A stretch of DNA of 64,000 bases from Tomocerus qinae (lineage: Eukaryota > Arthropoda > Collembola > Entomobryomorpha > Tomoceridae), in the NCBI GenBank assembly GCA_020055645.1, contig CM034546.1:28210001-28274000 (forward strand), written 5' to 3'. Shown one piece after another: positions 36,301 to 48,379 of this stretch. The first letter of the stretch is position 1. Every line of letters starts with the position of its first letter. The notes below the pieces were generated by a model, which was not told where the DNA came from, made no database searches, and saw only the letters and a program-made list of their open reading frames with translations. The position numbers and the translations under genes are program-made.

Positions 36301-39300
36301 TTTTACCAGCCAATGAAATTTTCTTTCCTAAAAGTGGGTGGATTGCATTGGTTTCCTTTTTCTCTAGAATATTAACCCAATACTTTTGTCTTTGAAATGG
36401 ATATGTCGGTAACTCAAGTTTTTTTCTATTTTCTGGCGGGTATATTGAAGACCAATTAATATTCGCCCCATTTAAATATAAACTTTTTAAAGTTTCTAAT
36501 AACACTTCCCAGTTATCTTTATTCTGCCGTAGAGTTGGAAGCCAAAGTGCATTTTCAACGACAACATTCTTTACTCCTAAAGCTAACAAAATAGGCCGAG
36601 GTCCTATTTCAATAAAAGTATTACAGCCATTTTCAGCAAGAGTCTGCATTCCTTTTTGAAAATTAACAGGATCTCTTGCATGTCTAAGCCAATAGTTTCC
36701 GTCTTTCATTTCATCTGCTGTCAAAACTGATCCAGTAGTTCCAGAAACATACTGGCAACTTGGGGTTTGATATTTAATTTTACTTGTGACTTGGTTAAAT
36801 TTGGATAGAATTTCTTTAATATCCCGAGAGTGGAATGCATGAGGTGCTGCCACAATTTTAAAACGAATTTTATTTTTGGTACAAATATCTTGAAATTTGT
36901 TCAGAGACTCCTTCCTTCCCGACACAACAATATCTTGGGGCGAATTCACCCCAGCTATGTCGATCCATTCATTATTATACTTTTTGGAGAATTCGGATGC
37001 CAATATATTTACTTTCTCTTTAGAACAACGAATAGCCATCATTCCGCCAGATGGCAATTCAGATATTAGTTGACTACTTTTAGTTAGCAAAGTCAGAGCA
37101 TCTTCAAGATCAATAACTTCTGAGGCCACTGCAGCTGCAAATTCTCCTATACTGTGACCCAATACAAAATCTGGTGTCACTCCTAAACTTAAAATTAATC
37201 TCAGAAGAGCGTATTGAACACAAAAGATTGATAATTGACAAGCTACACATTTCTGTATTAAGTGACCTTTTTCTTTACATAAAACATCTTGTATTATTAA
37301 GCCTGTATTTCTCTTAATAATCTCAGCACACTTGTCAAAATATCCTCTAAAAATGCAATTAGTTTTATACAAACCATTAGCCATACCAAAATACTGGGAA
37401 CCTTGACCCGTGAAGAGGAATGCTATTTTCTGTGATTGTTTAGAAGACGGACCAGCAAAGCGGTTAGTCTTCATAGCTTTTACTAAATCTGAATTAACTT
37501 TTCTGATAATACTTGTTCTGCAATTAAAATGTGCCCGGCCAATATTAGTAGTAAAGCATAAATCACTGAAGCAAATATTAGGATTATCTTCTAAGAACCT
37601 AGTGTAGCGGTTAATTATTTCACCCAAAGCATTTTCATTTGTCGCGGACAAATTCAAAATATGATGTGTCATCTGTTCCTCAATAGTATTGCTAGTTTTA
37701 TTTTCAATTGGGGCTTCCTCAATAAGTACATGAACGCTTGTGCCACTAATTCCAAACGAGCTGACTCCAGCAATTCGGACTCTTTCTGCATTTCTTTTCC
37801 AAGATTGTTGGTCTAATGGAAGAGTGGCTGGAATTGCCCCCAAGTGGATATCTGGGTTAAGAGTATCAAAATTCCTGTGACGTGGAATCTTTTCGTGCTT
37901 CAAAGACAGAATCACCTTAATGATACCTGCCAAACCTGAAACTGACTCAGTGTGTCCAATATTGGTCTTTACGGAGCCAATAATTATAGGCTCTCATTTT
38001 CCAGTGCTTCCCATGCTACCTCCATCAATAATCTTTGTTGAGGATCAATCATCTCTGCTTCTCTTGGACTGATTCCAAAGAACCTGGCATCGAATTCATC
38101 GATTGGACACTTCAAAAATCTTCCATTGATGCCATTAACCTTATTATCGTCGAGATGGAAAAGTTCATAACGTTCTGCTGGAGTTGGCCGAATTCCATCT
38201 CCACCTTTCAATAATAACTCCCAAAACTCGTCAATGTTATTTGCCTCTGGAAAGCGACAACTGTACCCCACAATTGCAATAGAATTTTTGTAGTAGTTTC
38301 GCCGCTTCATTTTCTGATATGAATTGCCTTGAACTACATCAATTTTGGATTGACGTGGATCCCAGAGTAGTTTTGGTACTTTCTGTAATCATAGTAAACG
38401 ATTGGGCTCGTTATTAACAAAAAGATGTCCCCATCACACTTTGTCTAAATATTATAAGCGTAAATAATGTAATTAATGTACAGATAATACAATAGTAGAT
38501 ATTATAATTAATACTCAATAAAAAGTAAATGAAATATTTGAAAATAAATGACTAAACCTAATGAAATATTAATTTTGTTTAATTTTTTACTTGATTTGAT
38601 ACATCTTCACACACTGCCATTTTTGACGATGCAATCATTTTAAGGGTTTCCAATTCCCTAATAAAATAAAAAAATATTACAATCCCAATTTAAACAAAAA
38701 AGGCTTTTAAAATGAAATACCGATGTTCGGCGTATTTAAGCTCAGTGTCATAAACCCTGGGGTGTATAGACTCCCGGTTTAACACACCCCATAAGTCAGT
38801 AAACAAAGAGGACCCTAAAATCATATTATTACATGTAATTTCTCTTAAAAGATAACTGAAATTAAATCTGGAAACTAAACCTGAAAGACGAAAAAGTTAA
38901 ATGCAATGAAATCTTGAACATAATCCGAAAATACTTACAGGAGAAGTTTTGCATGCTTACAAGTTTGAGAATTTTATTATAAACTCCCGAATTTGGTTTT
39001 ATTACAAGTAGTGAAGGCAAGTTGAAATTTTTTGTTTTAGACGTGTCCGTCATGTAAATGTAGCACTCCTTATCGATATCAAACAATTCGTCGCAATTTT
39101 GCAAAATCTATTTTCAGAAATATAAACACAAATACATATAAATGTTATTGTTTCAATTAGGTTAGATCCCTTCAAGTGGATATTTTTTATTGTAAAAAAG
39201 TACCACGATCACGAACTTATTTCGAAGATGTGAATACCACGTAATATATCGGTTATATAATCTTTTGATTACCTTGCATTTTTGATTAATGATTACAATT

Positions 39301-40079
39301 TTGGTGTACATTTCCATATTGAAGGCATAGATTTTATAAATATCTAATGCTAGAAAATTTCCTTTCAGGAGGTATTCGTTTAAATCAACTTGAATAACAG
39401 AATCAAACCACTGAGCCAAAAGTTCACTGAAATTGAAAAAAAACATTTGTTGTAAATTTGGTATTGTAAATCATTTAATATTTTAGTGTGCATAATTACC
39501 GAAGCTCATCTCCAAGGTCACTAGCAATTAGGACAACGGTATCTGCCATCGTAATGAATTGTGACAGTGATGTTCCCAAAACTACAGCTTGAAGTGTAGT
39601 CTCTTCGTCCATGGCTGCGGTAACCCAAGCATATCTGGAACCCCCTACTTATATAAAACGATGGACCACAATCATATTTTTTGAAAATATTGGAATTAGT
39701 TGAGCGTATGTAGGTGGCGAGCTGATACAAATTTTTAAATTTATGGTATGTAAGTATACAATAACAATTTTAGAAAAGGTAAATTATAGCCATTAAGATT
39801 ATTGATTGGTCAACCAATAGCTGTAGCCAATGAGTTAAGAAACATGAAAGACGTACAGCAATTGTTCCAAATATTTATGTGGATAAATAACTTTGTTTTT
39901 CTTTAGTATCTGAAAAGTAGTAGTATTTAGAGTAAGTATACATTGTATTATATAAGAATGTCAATGTAATTTCTTCGTTAAATATTGCTACAATAGAATG
40001 AATTGACAAAATATGCATCACAACACAATAGTATAGCATGGTTAGGCGGATGATAAAATCTAACTTTAATTATAGTGAT

Positions 40080-40325
40080 TTAGTGTTCCGGGTAGAGTTG
40101 CACGGGTAGGAAATTTAGTGCACGTGCTTGCCCGTGCCCGTAGATAATGAGCCCATGCCCGCTCGTGAGTTTTGGGGTTTGTCCTTACATGCCCATGAGC
40201 ATCTTTGATTGTCCCGTTTGTACCCGTAAAAATTCTGTGCTGTGTGCCCGCCCAGCCGCCCATGCCTGTAAAAAGTTTGTAGTATGAGCCCGTGCCCGCC
40301 CGTACCCGTATGGGAACACAAAAAA
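40080..40325. repeat. CCCGTG-rich repeat, copy 1
   Basis: Begins AGAGTTGCACGGG and consists of degenerate CCCGTGCCCG units, strikingly GC-rich against the AT-rich background. A second copy, in inverted relative orientation at its end (CCCGTGCAACTCT), lies at 45030-45265. Short ORFs across it are by-products of the repeat. Confidence 0.55.
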
Positions 40326-40350
40326 CCATAATTTCTGGCTTTATTACAAT

Positions 40351-41392
40351 ACTAGTGAACCCAGCTAAGGGGCAAATCTAGCACTCAAGAGAAATTCAGC
40401 AGGCCACCCATCACAGTAATAAAAACAATTTTGAAAATACCCCATTAGGTTATTATGTTACCTTTGTAAATACAAAGTATATTTAAATTAATATACTTTT
40501 ATTATCTACAGTGGTTGGTGAAATTAGCTGCAGCCCTAACTTCCTGCTAAAAAGGAATTTCCTACACCAGAATAATAACTGTGGATTGTAGCATCAAATT
40601 CAGAGACCAAATGAAAAACTCCATTTAAAAAAAAATCCCACAAAGTCACCACAAAGCTCCCTATTTAAATCAAAAATTCTCCCTGGGATTTTGGAAAAAC
40701 GTACAAATTCTATGAGTACAAATTACAAATAAATATTTTTAAAGAATAAATAGTTAGTTATCCAGTACTGTCATTTAACTCTACAAAAAGGTGTGCCAAC
40801 TGCCAAAGGAATCAAGAGGGTGGTAAAAAAGCAAAACCCAGTTCTAAAAGTTTGAAATAAGTTTGTCGATATAACAGAACCAATTTGGATTAGAAATTTT
40901 GAAATGCTATTTAATTAGGCACGTTACGATTATTACGAAATGTCCCCTTTCGCCAATCATTTCCATTCAATCACGAATCACCACCATTCAACCTTCTTGT
41001 GTAAATTTCTATTATTGTTTTGATGTTACAACGTTACAATAATATGAAACGACTCTTTACGGTGGTTTAGAGGAATTAATGTTTTCAATAATGTACCCTA
41101 ACGCATACCTCTCCATGTACTAAGTTTAGCACATGAAGGTATGCGTTGGGGTACATTATTAAATACATTAGTTGGTCTTGCGCATTATGCGTTTAAGGAA
41201 CATGCATATATTACGTGTGCAGTTGATGGGAGGAGGAGGTACTCATAAGTGTTGCAGTCAACACTTACGTTACACATGGAGGAGGGGGTTTTGCGTGACC
41301 TAGTATATGCAGGTTTCCTAAGCTCTCCTACCAGACAAACATAGATTGGTAATTTTTTTCAACTCTAGGATTATATTATAGAGACTAGTTTG
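40351..41392. repeat. 1-kb dispersed repeat, unit 1
   Basis: Begins ACTAGTGAACCCAGCTAAGG and ends near GATTATATTATAGAGACTAG. It is closely related to units 2 and 3. It differs by carrying a palindromic MITE at 41076-41171 that the other units lack. No coding capacity; probably a non-autonomous transposon, class not settled. Confidence 0.65.
41076..41171. mobile_element. Palindromic MITE, copy 2, inside repeat unit 1
   Basis: Related to the copy at 15917-16016 (AATGTTTTCAATAATGTACC at the left, GGTATGCGTTGGGGTACATT at the right). Units 2 and 3 read GGTTTAGAGGAATTGG without interruption where unit 1 has this insert. The insertion is therefore younger than the repeat family. Confidence 0.7.
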
Positions 41393-41872
41393 ATTAAATT
41401 TCAATTATAAATAGTCAGTTGAGTTAATAGCGATGGTAGAATATTTTAGATTTCTGTCCATGCTGTTGTGGATGTAGTAATTGTTTATTCCATTCAAATC
41501 AAATATGCATTTTTCTCAATTCGATTGACAAATGACAAGAAAATAAAATGAATTGATAATTATTTTTGGTTTTTATAAATAAAAAATTCATTTTAAATAA
41601 AATATATTTATTTCAACGCGACAATTAATTGCACTATAAATTCGCCACAGGATCATTTCAACCACCAGCGAACAACTTTTAGCAGAAATCGAAAGACTAT
41701 GATCTACTCTATTGCCAACACCCCCCGAAGACATAAAAAGTTTCCGATAACTTCATGAAATATCAATTCCTCCGCCCAAAAGCCAAATTTCATGCAATTG
41801 TCATATGTAGAGCAAATATTTTCATCTAGAGACCGACTGAAGGTTCAAATTATTTTATTATTATTATTTATT

Positions 41873-42821
41873 ACTAGTGAACCCAGCTAATGGGCAAATC
41901 TAACACTCAACAGAAATTCAGCAGGCCACCCATCACAGTAATAAAAACAATTACGAAAACATCCCATTAGGTTATTATGTTACCTTTGTAAATACAAAGT
42001 ATATTTAAATTAATATACAGTAGTTGGTAAAATTTGCTGCAGCCCCAACTTCCTGATAAAAAGGAATTTCCTACACCAAAATAATAACTGTAGATCGTAG
42101 CATCAAATACAGGGAACAATGAAAGACTATTTTTGAAAAAAACTCCCACAAAGTTACCAAAAAGCTTCTTTTTAAATTCGAAAAAATAAGATTCCCTCTA
42201 GGATTTTGGAAAAACGTACAAACCCCATGAGTCAACTTATGAATAAATATTTTTAAAGAATAAATAGTGGCTCCCAGTACTGTTATTTAATTCTACAAAA
42301 CGATGTCCCAACTGGCACAAAGGAATCAAGAGTGTAGTAAAAAGTAAACCCAGCTCTACTAAAAAGTGTTGAATAAGTTTGTCGATATATAGCAGAACCG
42401 ATTTGGATTAAAAGTTTTGAAATGCTATTTAATACGCATAATATTACGATCATTACTAAATGGTCCCTTTCGCTAATCATTTCCATTCGGTCCCCACTCA
42501 CCATTCAACTTTCTTATGTAAATTTCTATTATTATTTTGATGTTATAATAATATGAAACGACTCATTTCGTTGGTTTAGAGGAATTGGGCTTGCGCATTT
42601 TGCTTTTTTGCTTTCAAGGAGCCTGCATGTATTACGTGTGCAGTTGATGGTAGGAGGAGGTACTCAAAAGTGTTGCAGTCAGCACTTGCGCTACACATGG
42701 GGGAGGGGGTTTTGCATTACGTAATATATGCAGGTTTCCTAGATTCTCCCTACCATACGTACATATATATAAATATATATAGACAGGTAAATTTATTGCT
42801 TTAAGTCTACGATTAATACAG
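41873..42821. repeat. 1-kb dispersed repeat, unit 2
   Basis: Begins ACTAGTGAACCCAGCTAATG, contains the shared blocks CAGCAGGCCACCCATCACAG and TGTGCAGTTGATGG, and ends CTACGATTAATACAG directly against unit 3, head to tail. Confidence 0.65.
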
Positions 42822-44010
42822 ACTAGTGAACCCAGCTAAGGGGCAAATCTAGCACTCAAAAGAAATTCAGCAGGCCACCCATCACAGTAATAAAAACATC
42901 TCATTAGGTTATTATGTTAATTTTGTAAATACAAATTATATTTTAATTAATATACTTTTATTTTCTACAGTGGCAAGGCTGTATTGAGGGGGGCATAGGG
43001 AACAGCCCCCCAAAATCCAAGAAAAGAGAAATTTTTTTCTCAAAATACCAAAATATTTCGATTTAGGCTATTTTTGACTCATTTTAAACAAAAGAAGCCA
43101 AAATTTTTTGCGCTTTGCGCGAATATGCCAAATGCATATAAGTGTATGACGTCATTGCCCCCTCCAAAATCGACTTCTAAGTACGGTGCTGTATAGTGGT
43201 TGGAAAAATTAGCTGCAGCCCCAACTTCCTGATAAAAAGGAATTTCCTACACCAAATTAATAACTGTAGTTCGTAGCATCAAATACAGGGAACAATGAAA
43301 AACTCTATTTTCGAAAAAACTCCCAAAAATTTACCAAAACGTTTCCCATTCAAAATCAAATAAATAAGATTCCCCGTGGGATTTTGGAAAACCGTACAAA
43401 TCCCATGAGTACAAACTTACGAATAAATATTTTTATAGAATAAATCGTGGCTCTGGCTCCCGGTCTGTTATTTCATTCTACAAAAAGATGGTCCAACTGG
43501 CCCAATGGAATCAACAGGGTAGTAAACAGTATACCCAACTCTACTAAAAAATTGAATAAGTTTGTCGATATAGCAAAACCAATTGGAATTAGAAGTTTTG
43601 AAATTTTGTTTAATAAGGCACATTACGATTATTACGAAATTTCCCCTTTAGCTAATCATTCCCATTCCATCACCACTCACCATTCAACCTTCTTATGTAA
43701 ATTTCTATTATTATTTTGATGTTATCATAATAATATGAAACGACTCATTTCGGTGGTTTAGAGGAATTGGACTGTTGGACTTGCGCATTTTGCTTTTAAG
43801 GAGCCTGCATATATTCCGTGTGCAGTTGATGGGAGGAGGAGGTATTCAAAAGTGTTGCAGTCAGCACTTGCGTTTCACATGGTGGGAGTGGGTTTTGCGT
43901 AACGTAATGTATGCAAGTTTCCTTGGTTCTCCCTACCACACGTACATACATATATGCATATATAGACAGGTAAATTTATTGATTTATCAAGTCTGCGATT
44001 ATATATAGAG
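42822..44010. repeat. 1-kb dispersed repeat, unit 3, with an insert
   Basis: Begins ACTAGTGAACCCAGCTAAGG and ends AGTCTGCGATTATATATAG. An extra block of about 225 bp (roughly 42971-43196), with runs of G and C at its ends, interrupts it at the position where units 1 and 2 read continuously; that insert may be another small element. Confidence 0.6.
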
Positions 44011-44293
44011 ATTGGCTTAGATGTAATGTCTCAGGAGATGTAATTGTGCAATGTACATAGTACATACGCATATTGCATAATGATGTTCTCTGCCATCCAC
44101 GGATTGCGAATATATAATTATATTATTATTAATCACCGTCAAAAATTACTTTCAGATCTAAGATGCATTAATTAATCTTTAAGATTCCAGGGCTTAATTT
44201 GCTTAGATGATAAACACGTTGAATATTTCTTTTAAAAGTGTGATATGGCAGTCGAAAAGGAAATGCCTACAAACCCAGACACTACTCACACAT

Positions 44294-44425
44294 TCGAGTT
44301 GCGTTTTAGGCGTTGGAAATAATGCTTTGCATATTATGAAATAAACAATTTGTTTTTCGAGTTGCGTTTTAGGCATTGGAAAGAGTGCTTTGCATATTAT
44401 GAAACAAACAATTTATGTTTGGGTA
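44294..44425. repeat. 66-bp direct repeat x2
   Basis: Two adjacent copies of a roughly 66-bp sequence containing CGAGTTGCGTTTTAGGC and GCTTTGCATATTATGAAA. Shortly after, 44790-44850 contains a second short direct duplication (AATATTTTGTAATTAATGAG twice). Partial copies of the 1-kb repeat end lie at 44530-44720. Confidence 0.6.
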
Positions 44426-45029
44426 TTGGATAATCTGGGCTGCACTATATATGTTCCAATGTCCAATGCCAATTCCAAACTTGCTTAATATTTACTTACT
44501 TACTTTACGTGCTCCGATGGCTTAGAAAAAGTGAACATGCGCATTTTGAATTTGGAATCACCCTACCACACGTACAGACATAGACAGGTAAATTTATTGC
44601 TTTCTCAAGTCTAAGATTATAATATAGATTACAGTCAGCGTTGCGTTATGCATGGGGGAGGGAATTTTGCGTTACGTAATATGTGCACGTTCCCTAGATT
44701 CTCCCTACCATCTTTACTCTACATAAAGATAAAGTGGGGCATGCGCATGGGATTCTTTCACTATTCCTGAATAAATGTTTGTATCTATGTCCGTAATATT
44801 TTGTAATTAATGAGTAAGGGTAATATTTTGTAATTAATGAGCAAGGACTAGGCTATCAGTACTGAGTCCAATCAACGGTCTATGAAATTCGGGCCAATGC
44901 GCAGTCGGTAGAAATTTACTGATTTCAACATTTTCTAGCACACTTTATGTGTGCTAGGATTCAACTAGTACATTCATAAATAGATGGTTGATTTTTGAAA
45001 GTCTGCGATTATATATAGAATACTAGTAC

Positions 45030-45265
45030 GGTTTTCCATCCTACGGACAGGGCATCATCAGGGTGCTTTAAAATTTCAGCCCATGCCCACCCGTAGCCGC
45101 CCGTGAGCATTCCGGTTTACCCGTGTTTGCCTATGCCCGCCCACGGGTATCCTTGATCTGAAAAATGTCCGTGAAAAATCTGCATCATGTGCCCGCCCGA
45201 ACCCGTACGGACACGGGCCGGGCAGTTGCCCGTACGGGTGGCCCGTGCCCGTGCAACTCTCTAGT
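45030..45265. repeat. CCCGTG-rich repeat, copy 2
   Basis: GC-rich degenerate CCCGTGCCCG units ending GGCCCGTGCCCGTGCAACTC. Counterpart of the copy at 40080-40325. Confidence 0.55.
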
Positions 45266-45364
45266 TCTGGGTATTGAATTAGGACCAGGAGCTGATAAAG
45301 GAGAAAGAATTACATATCATAGCAAAAATTGTAAAGAATATAATTATTAATATTATATAATTAT

Positions 45365-45440
45365 TAGAATACTAGCCGGTCACAGGGCCCAGGCCCTGTT
45401 ATAAATTAAGCTAGTGTGTATTCCAGGGCAATATTGCAAG
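45365..45440 (+). repeat. Transposon-end repeat, second copy
   Basis: Inverted counterpart of 27830-27902: ACTAGCCGGTCACAGG, then the hairpin-forming CAGGGCCCAGGCCCTG, then GCTAGTGTGTATTCC. Confidence 0.45.
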
Positions 45441-45733
45441 ATGGATAGAATGTATTTCAGAAACTTATTTCCGTCACCCATCTGGTAAGTGAGGGGAAGC
45501 AGTTTATTTGCTTGGTCGGATAAAAAAGATTAACACTTGGCAGCATAGACGTAAGTTGTAGGTAAACATCCCATCCAATGCAAAAGATGGAACATCCAAC
45601 CCCATCCATTCCATCATCCCCAAATACCCAAGAAAAGATCAACATCTTATCCAGCCCACCACCAATATTCAAATAAAGTAATCCATCTAATATAGCCCAT
45701 CCCCAGTTTCCAAATAAAGTACCATTACAGCCA

Positions 45734-45911
45734 AGCACGTATCCAGAGGGGGGGCCGGGGGGGCCCGGACCCCCCCTAAATCTCCAGAAAAAGGCGATTT
45801 TTTTGTCAAAAAAGGTTAAAAATCCAAAAAAAATTTCGCGCGAATATGTTGTAATTTTACCAATATATTTTGGTGGGCCCCCCCTTGGTCAAATTCCTGG
45901 ATACGTGACTG
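45734..45911. mobile_element. 178-bp TIR element with 10-bp target duplication
   Basis: Left end AGCACGTATCCAG and right end CTGGATACGTGACT are inverted repeats, followed inside by long G and C runs. The flanks carry an identical ATTACAGCCA at 45724-45733 and 45912-45921, a likely target-site duplication of 8-10 bp, as in hAT-like elements. Non-autonomous. Confidence 0.65.
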
Positions 45912-47689
45912 ATTACAGCCATCACCAACACATCCCTTTCAGCCAATTCATACACCTGGATGGGGATGTTTGGTATAATGGATGGGATGCTTACATCTAA
46001 GCTTGGCAGTATGCATAATGATGAGTCAGAGTAACGTAGGCGTAACATTATACCCCAAGTCAAAAATGTGACCATAATGGGTGACCAGAGTAAGTACCGA
46101 TAGTCACAATAAAATTCCAACACAAAAATATTGGCCCTTGGTCGTAATAAGCTGAAGTTTTAGAAAATTATGTTTTTTTGATTTGGAATAACTAATTACA
46201 TATACTACCGTTGTATAGTGTCAATGCAAGGAAAATGTCAACTTCCATGACATTCCTGACTATGACCAACGAAAATGGAATCACATTAAAGAAATATTCT
46301 ACATTCATAAATATTCACCCACCTAAACTTTTTAAGGGCTACTTATACTCTTCCTAATCCTATCTTCATCACGATTTGTGACTTCATATTAGAAGTCATA
46401 ATTTTATGATAATAAATCTCTTTAACACATAAGTGGCAGATTCAAAACGTACACATTTGAAATAAAAAATAGTTTACCACTTCATCCCGCTATGAATATT
46501 TTCTTTTTAAGAATGGACTTAGTTTTTCTATTTAAGACGTAAAACATTTTTAACCTCCTATTAGCTTAAAACCATTTGCGAATTGAAAAAATATAGTTTT
46601 ATTATGAATAGCCAATTTTTAAACTTTCCTGCGTATAAAATAAGGTCACCGCACAGTGTATTAAATTGAAAGAAAGAGTATCAACTGCCACGTCTCACAA
46701 CAGTGACTTTCATAATTTTATCACCGCGCAAGCGTGTATGCAGTTAGTAAGTTCTATCTGGATGGAATTTAGCATCTTCAGCAAATAAACCAAATTGTGT
46801 TGTTAATACATTTTGAAATAACGTTACGGTGGCCGAGAAATTACATTCATAATTTCATAACATCCGTGCACACAAACATACAACATACATTTCGATGACG
46901 TTTATATTATTTTAGAAGATATCGAGATATTAATTTTTCAAGATTTTGTTAACCATTAGCGGAGTAGGCAGAGGTGCCCCGCGCTGGGGGCAAAAAGTCA
47001 AATTTTTACCTTTTTGAATTCCTTTAAATTTTTTTCATGGATGTAAGAAAGATGGAGAAAGTTTTTCTTAGTAATTCCACCAAGTTCCAAGGCCTACTTC
47101 AGGCTCCAAAATTATTTTAAAACTAGATTTTTAAAAGTTTTTATTGACTGCTCACTGTACGACGGCTACAAATTTACTTATTTGTTTTAAAAAATTTAAT
47201 TTTACCCGGGTCTTATGTTTAACGTAATATCATGAAGTCGTCAATATATTGTTTTCTTAATACCACATTTATTTAGCCTTCGCTTACAGTCAAATTTCGC
47301 GTATCACCTTCATGCATATAGATTTTCACGGTATATATTAGTTTAAAAAACCTCTTCATAGTTAGACGTACGCTTTTGGTGACATTTGTAACTTTTAGTC
47401 CACTTTTAAGTGGTCTTAACTCATGCCTTCCTTTTTATATTTTTCTGTATACAAAAATTGAAGTAATACTTACCGATTTTCATTTAAAAAATGATGATGG
47501 GACTTTATCAATCTTTTGAATAATGCTGCTTTGGATTTATTGACAGGCAAAAATAAATTATTTCTTGTTATCTAAGTAAGTAATGGAGATGCGGATGAAG
47601 CGAGCGGGAGGTTCGAAAGAGAGCATGTGAAAAATTTTTGCTCTTAAATATTTTTGTAAAATTTGAATCTAAAAGACTGATAAAACAAG

Positions 47690-48361
47690 ATGGGTAAAAC
47701 CAAACGTATTAGAAAAGCAGGAGCTGATCCAGATATCAGTGGAAACAGTGGGGATTCCTCCTTCGCAGTAGAATCAAGTGATCTCAAGTCTCTTTTGGCG
47801 GAGATGGAAAACAGACTTGCTAATAAGATAGACGGAACTACGGCAGCTGTAACAGGCCTTAATGAAAAAATAGCAACAGTGGAGAAAAGTGTAAAGCGAA
47901 TTGATCGACTGATAAAAGAAAAAAATATAGTCGTCCTAGGAGTCAAGGAGGGGGATGGAGAGGACCAAGATGCCTTGATGAACACATTCAATCAAATAAT
48001 AACAAAGATATCGATGGCAACTGTTGATGTGGACAACATTTATCGTATCGGCCCCAAAAAAGAAGACAAGGATCGCCCTATTCTAGTGAAACTGATGAGA
48101 GCTATGGACAAGCAACGGCTGATGAAAAACAAAAATCAGCTGGAGACTGGAATATACTTTAATGAGGACCTTTCATTCGAAGAAAGAAAAATGCAAGCTG
48201 CACTGAGGACTAAAGCAAAAGAAATCCGAGCAATGGACAAGGGCGCAGTGACGAAGATGCGGGGATCTCAGTTGTTCGTTCTACGTAATGGCAAGAAAGA
48301 GGTAACCTACGTCGTCGACGACGAAGGAAGGGTGATGACCAAAGCGGCAAGGCGTACTTGA
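47690..48361 (+). CDS. LINE ORF1 protein
   Basis: 223 residues, basic N-terminus, a heptad-like helical stretch around residues 40-85 (TAAVTGLNEKIATVEKSVKR), then an RRM-like region (IVVLGVKEGDGED, YRIGPKKEDKDRPILVKL) and a C-terminal domain (IYFNEDLSFEERKMQ). This is the architecture of L1-type ORF1 nucleic-acid chaperones: coiled coil, RRM, CTD. No CCHC zinc knuckle is seen. Its start is the first ATG after the leader, and base composition is richer in GC than the surrounding DNA, in keeping with a recent arrival. Confidence 0.8.
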   Translation: MGKTKRIRKAGADPDISGNSGDSSFAVESSDLKSLLAEMENRLANKIDGTTAAVTGLNEKIATVEKSVKRIDRLIKEKNIVVLGVKEGDGEDQDALMNTFNQIITKISMATVDVDNIYRIGPKKEDKDRPILVKLMRAMDKQRLMKNKNQLETGIYFNEDLSFEERKMQAALRTKAKEIRAMDKGAVTKMRGSQLFVLRNGKKEVTYVVDDEGRVMTKAARRT

Positions 48362-48379
48362 CAGGAACGGCCATGGAAC

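Larger units (their letters stand above)
39645..47473 (-). other. Repeat-filled first intron of PKS-C (7.8 kb)
   Basis: The equivalent intron is 254 bp in PKS-A and 1342 bp in PKS-B. Here it contains two CCCG-rich elements, three copies of a roughly 1-kb repeat, a palindromic MITE, a TIR element with target duplication, and short tandem repeats, each listed separately. No ORF of credible coding character is present. From about 45930 to 47470 I see nothing recognisable. The donor at 47473 (GTAAG) and the acceptor at 39645 are both consensus. Confidence 0.6.
30320..47483 (-). pseudogene. PKS-C: GT8-like/PKS paralogue, pseudogene
   Basis: Exons match PKS-A and PKS-B: 47474-47483, 39500-39644, 39273-39426, 38939-39107, 38721-38814, 38591-38657, and the large exon 30320-38382. 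All six upstream exons are open with good splice sites, but the large exon is broken three times. Near 37990 EALEN jumps to PIIIGSVKTN, removing about 680 bp of KS including the active Cys, out of frame. Near 35460 one base is missing in an A-run at the DH/cMT boundary (CAGAAAAATCAATG against CAGAGAAAATCAATG in PKS-B). Near 31040 about 38 bp of the R domain are lost between GTINI and FYSSSI. Between these breaks the frames are open over thousands of bases and keep AT GHSIGE, cMT EIGGGSAGTS, ER HVASGGLG, KR GQSNYGSAN (catalytic Tyr kept, 32148-32150), ACP GLDSLMS and R YCLTK. Inactivation is therefore recent. The GT8 DxD position reads NQK. Confidence 0.85.

Noticed and set aside
4185..38382. 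Bacterial or fungal contamination
   Set aside because: The PKS genes have spliceosomal introns, lie between an RR cuticle gene and insect-type GMC genes on one contig, and share AT-rich composition with their neighbours. Ancient horizontal origin remains possible and would need phylogeny.
40066..40329. ORFs over the CCCGTG-rich elements as coding sequence
   Set aside because: Open frames appear on both frames of low-complexity CCCG repeats and differ between the two copies; this is a composition effect.
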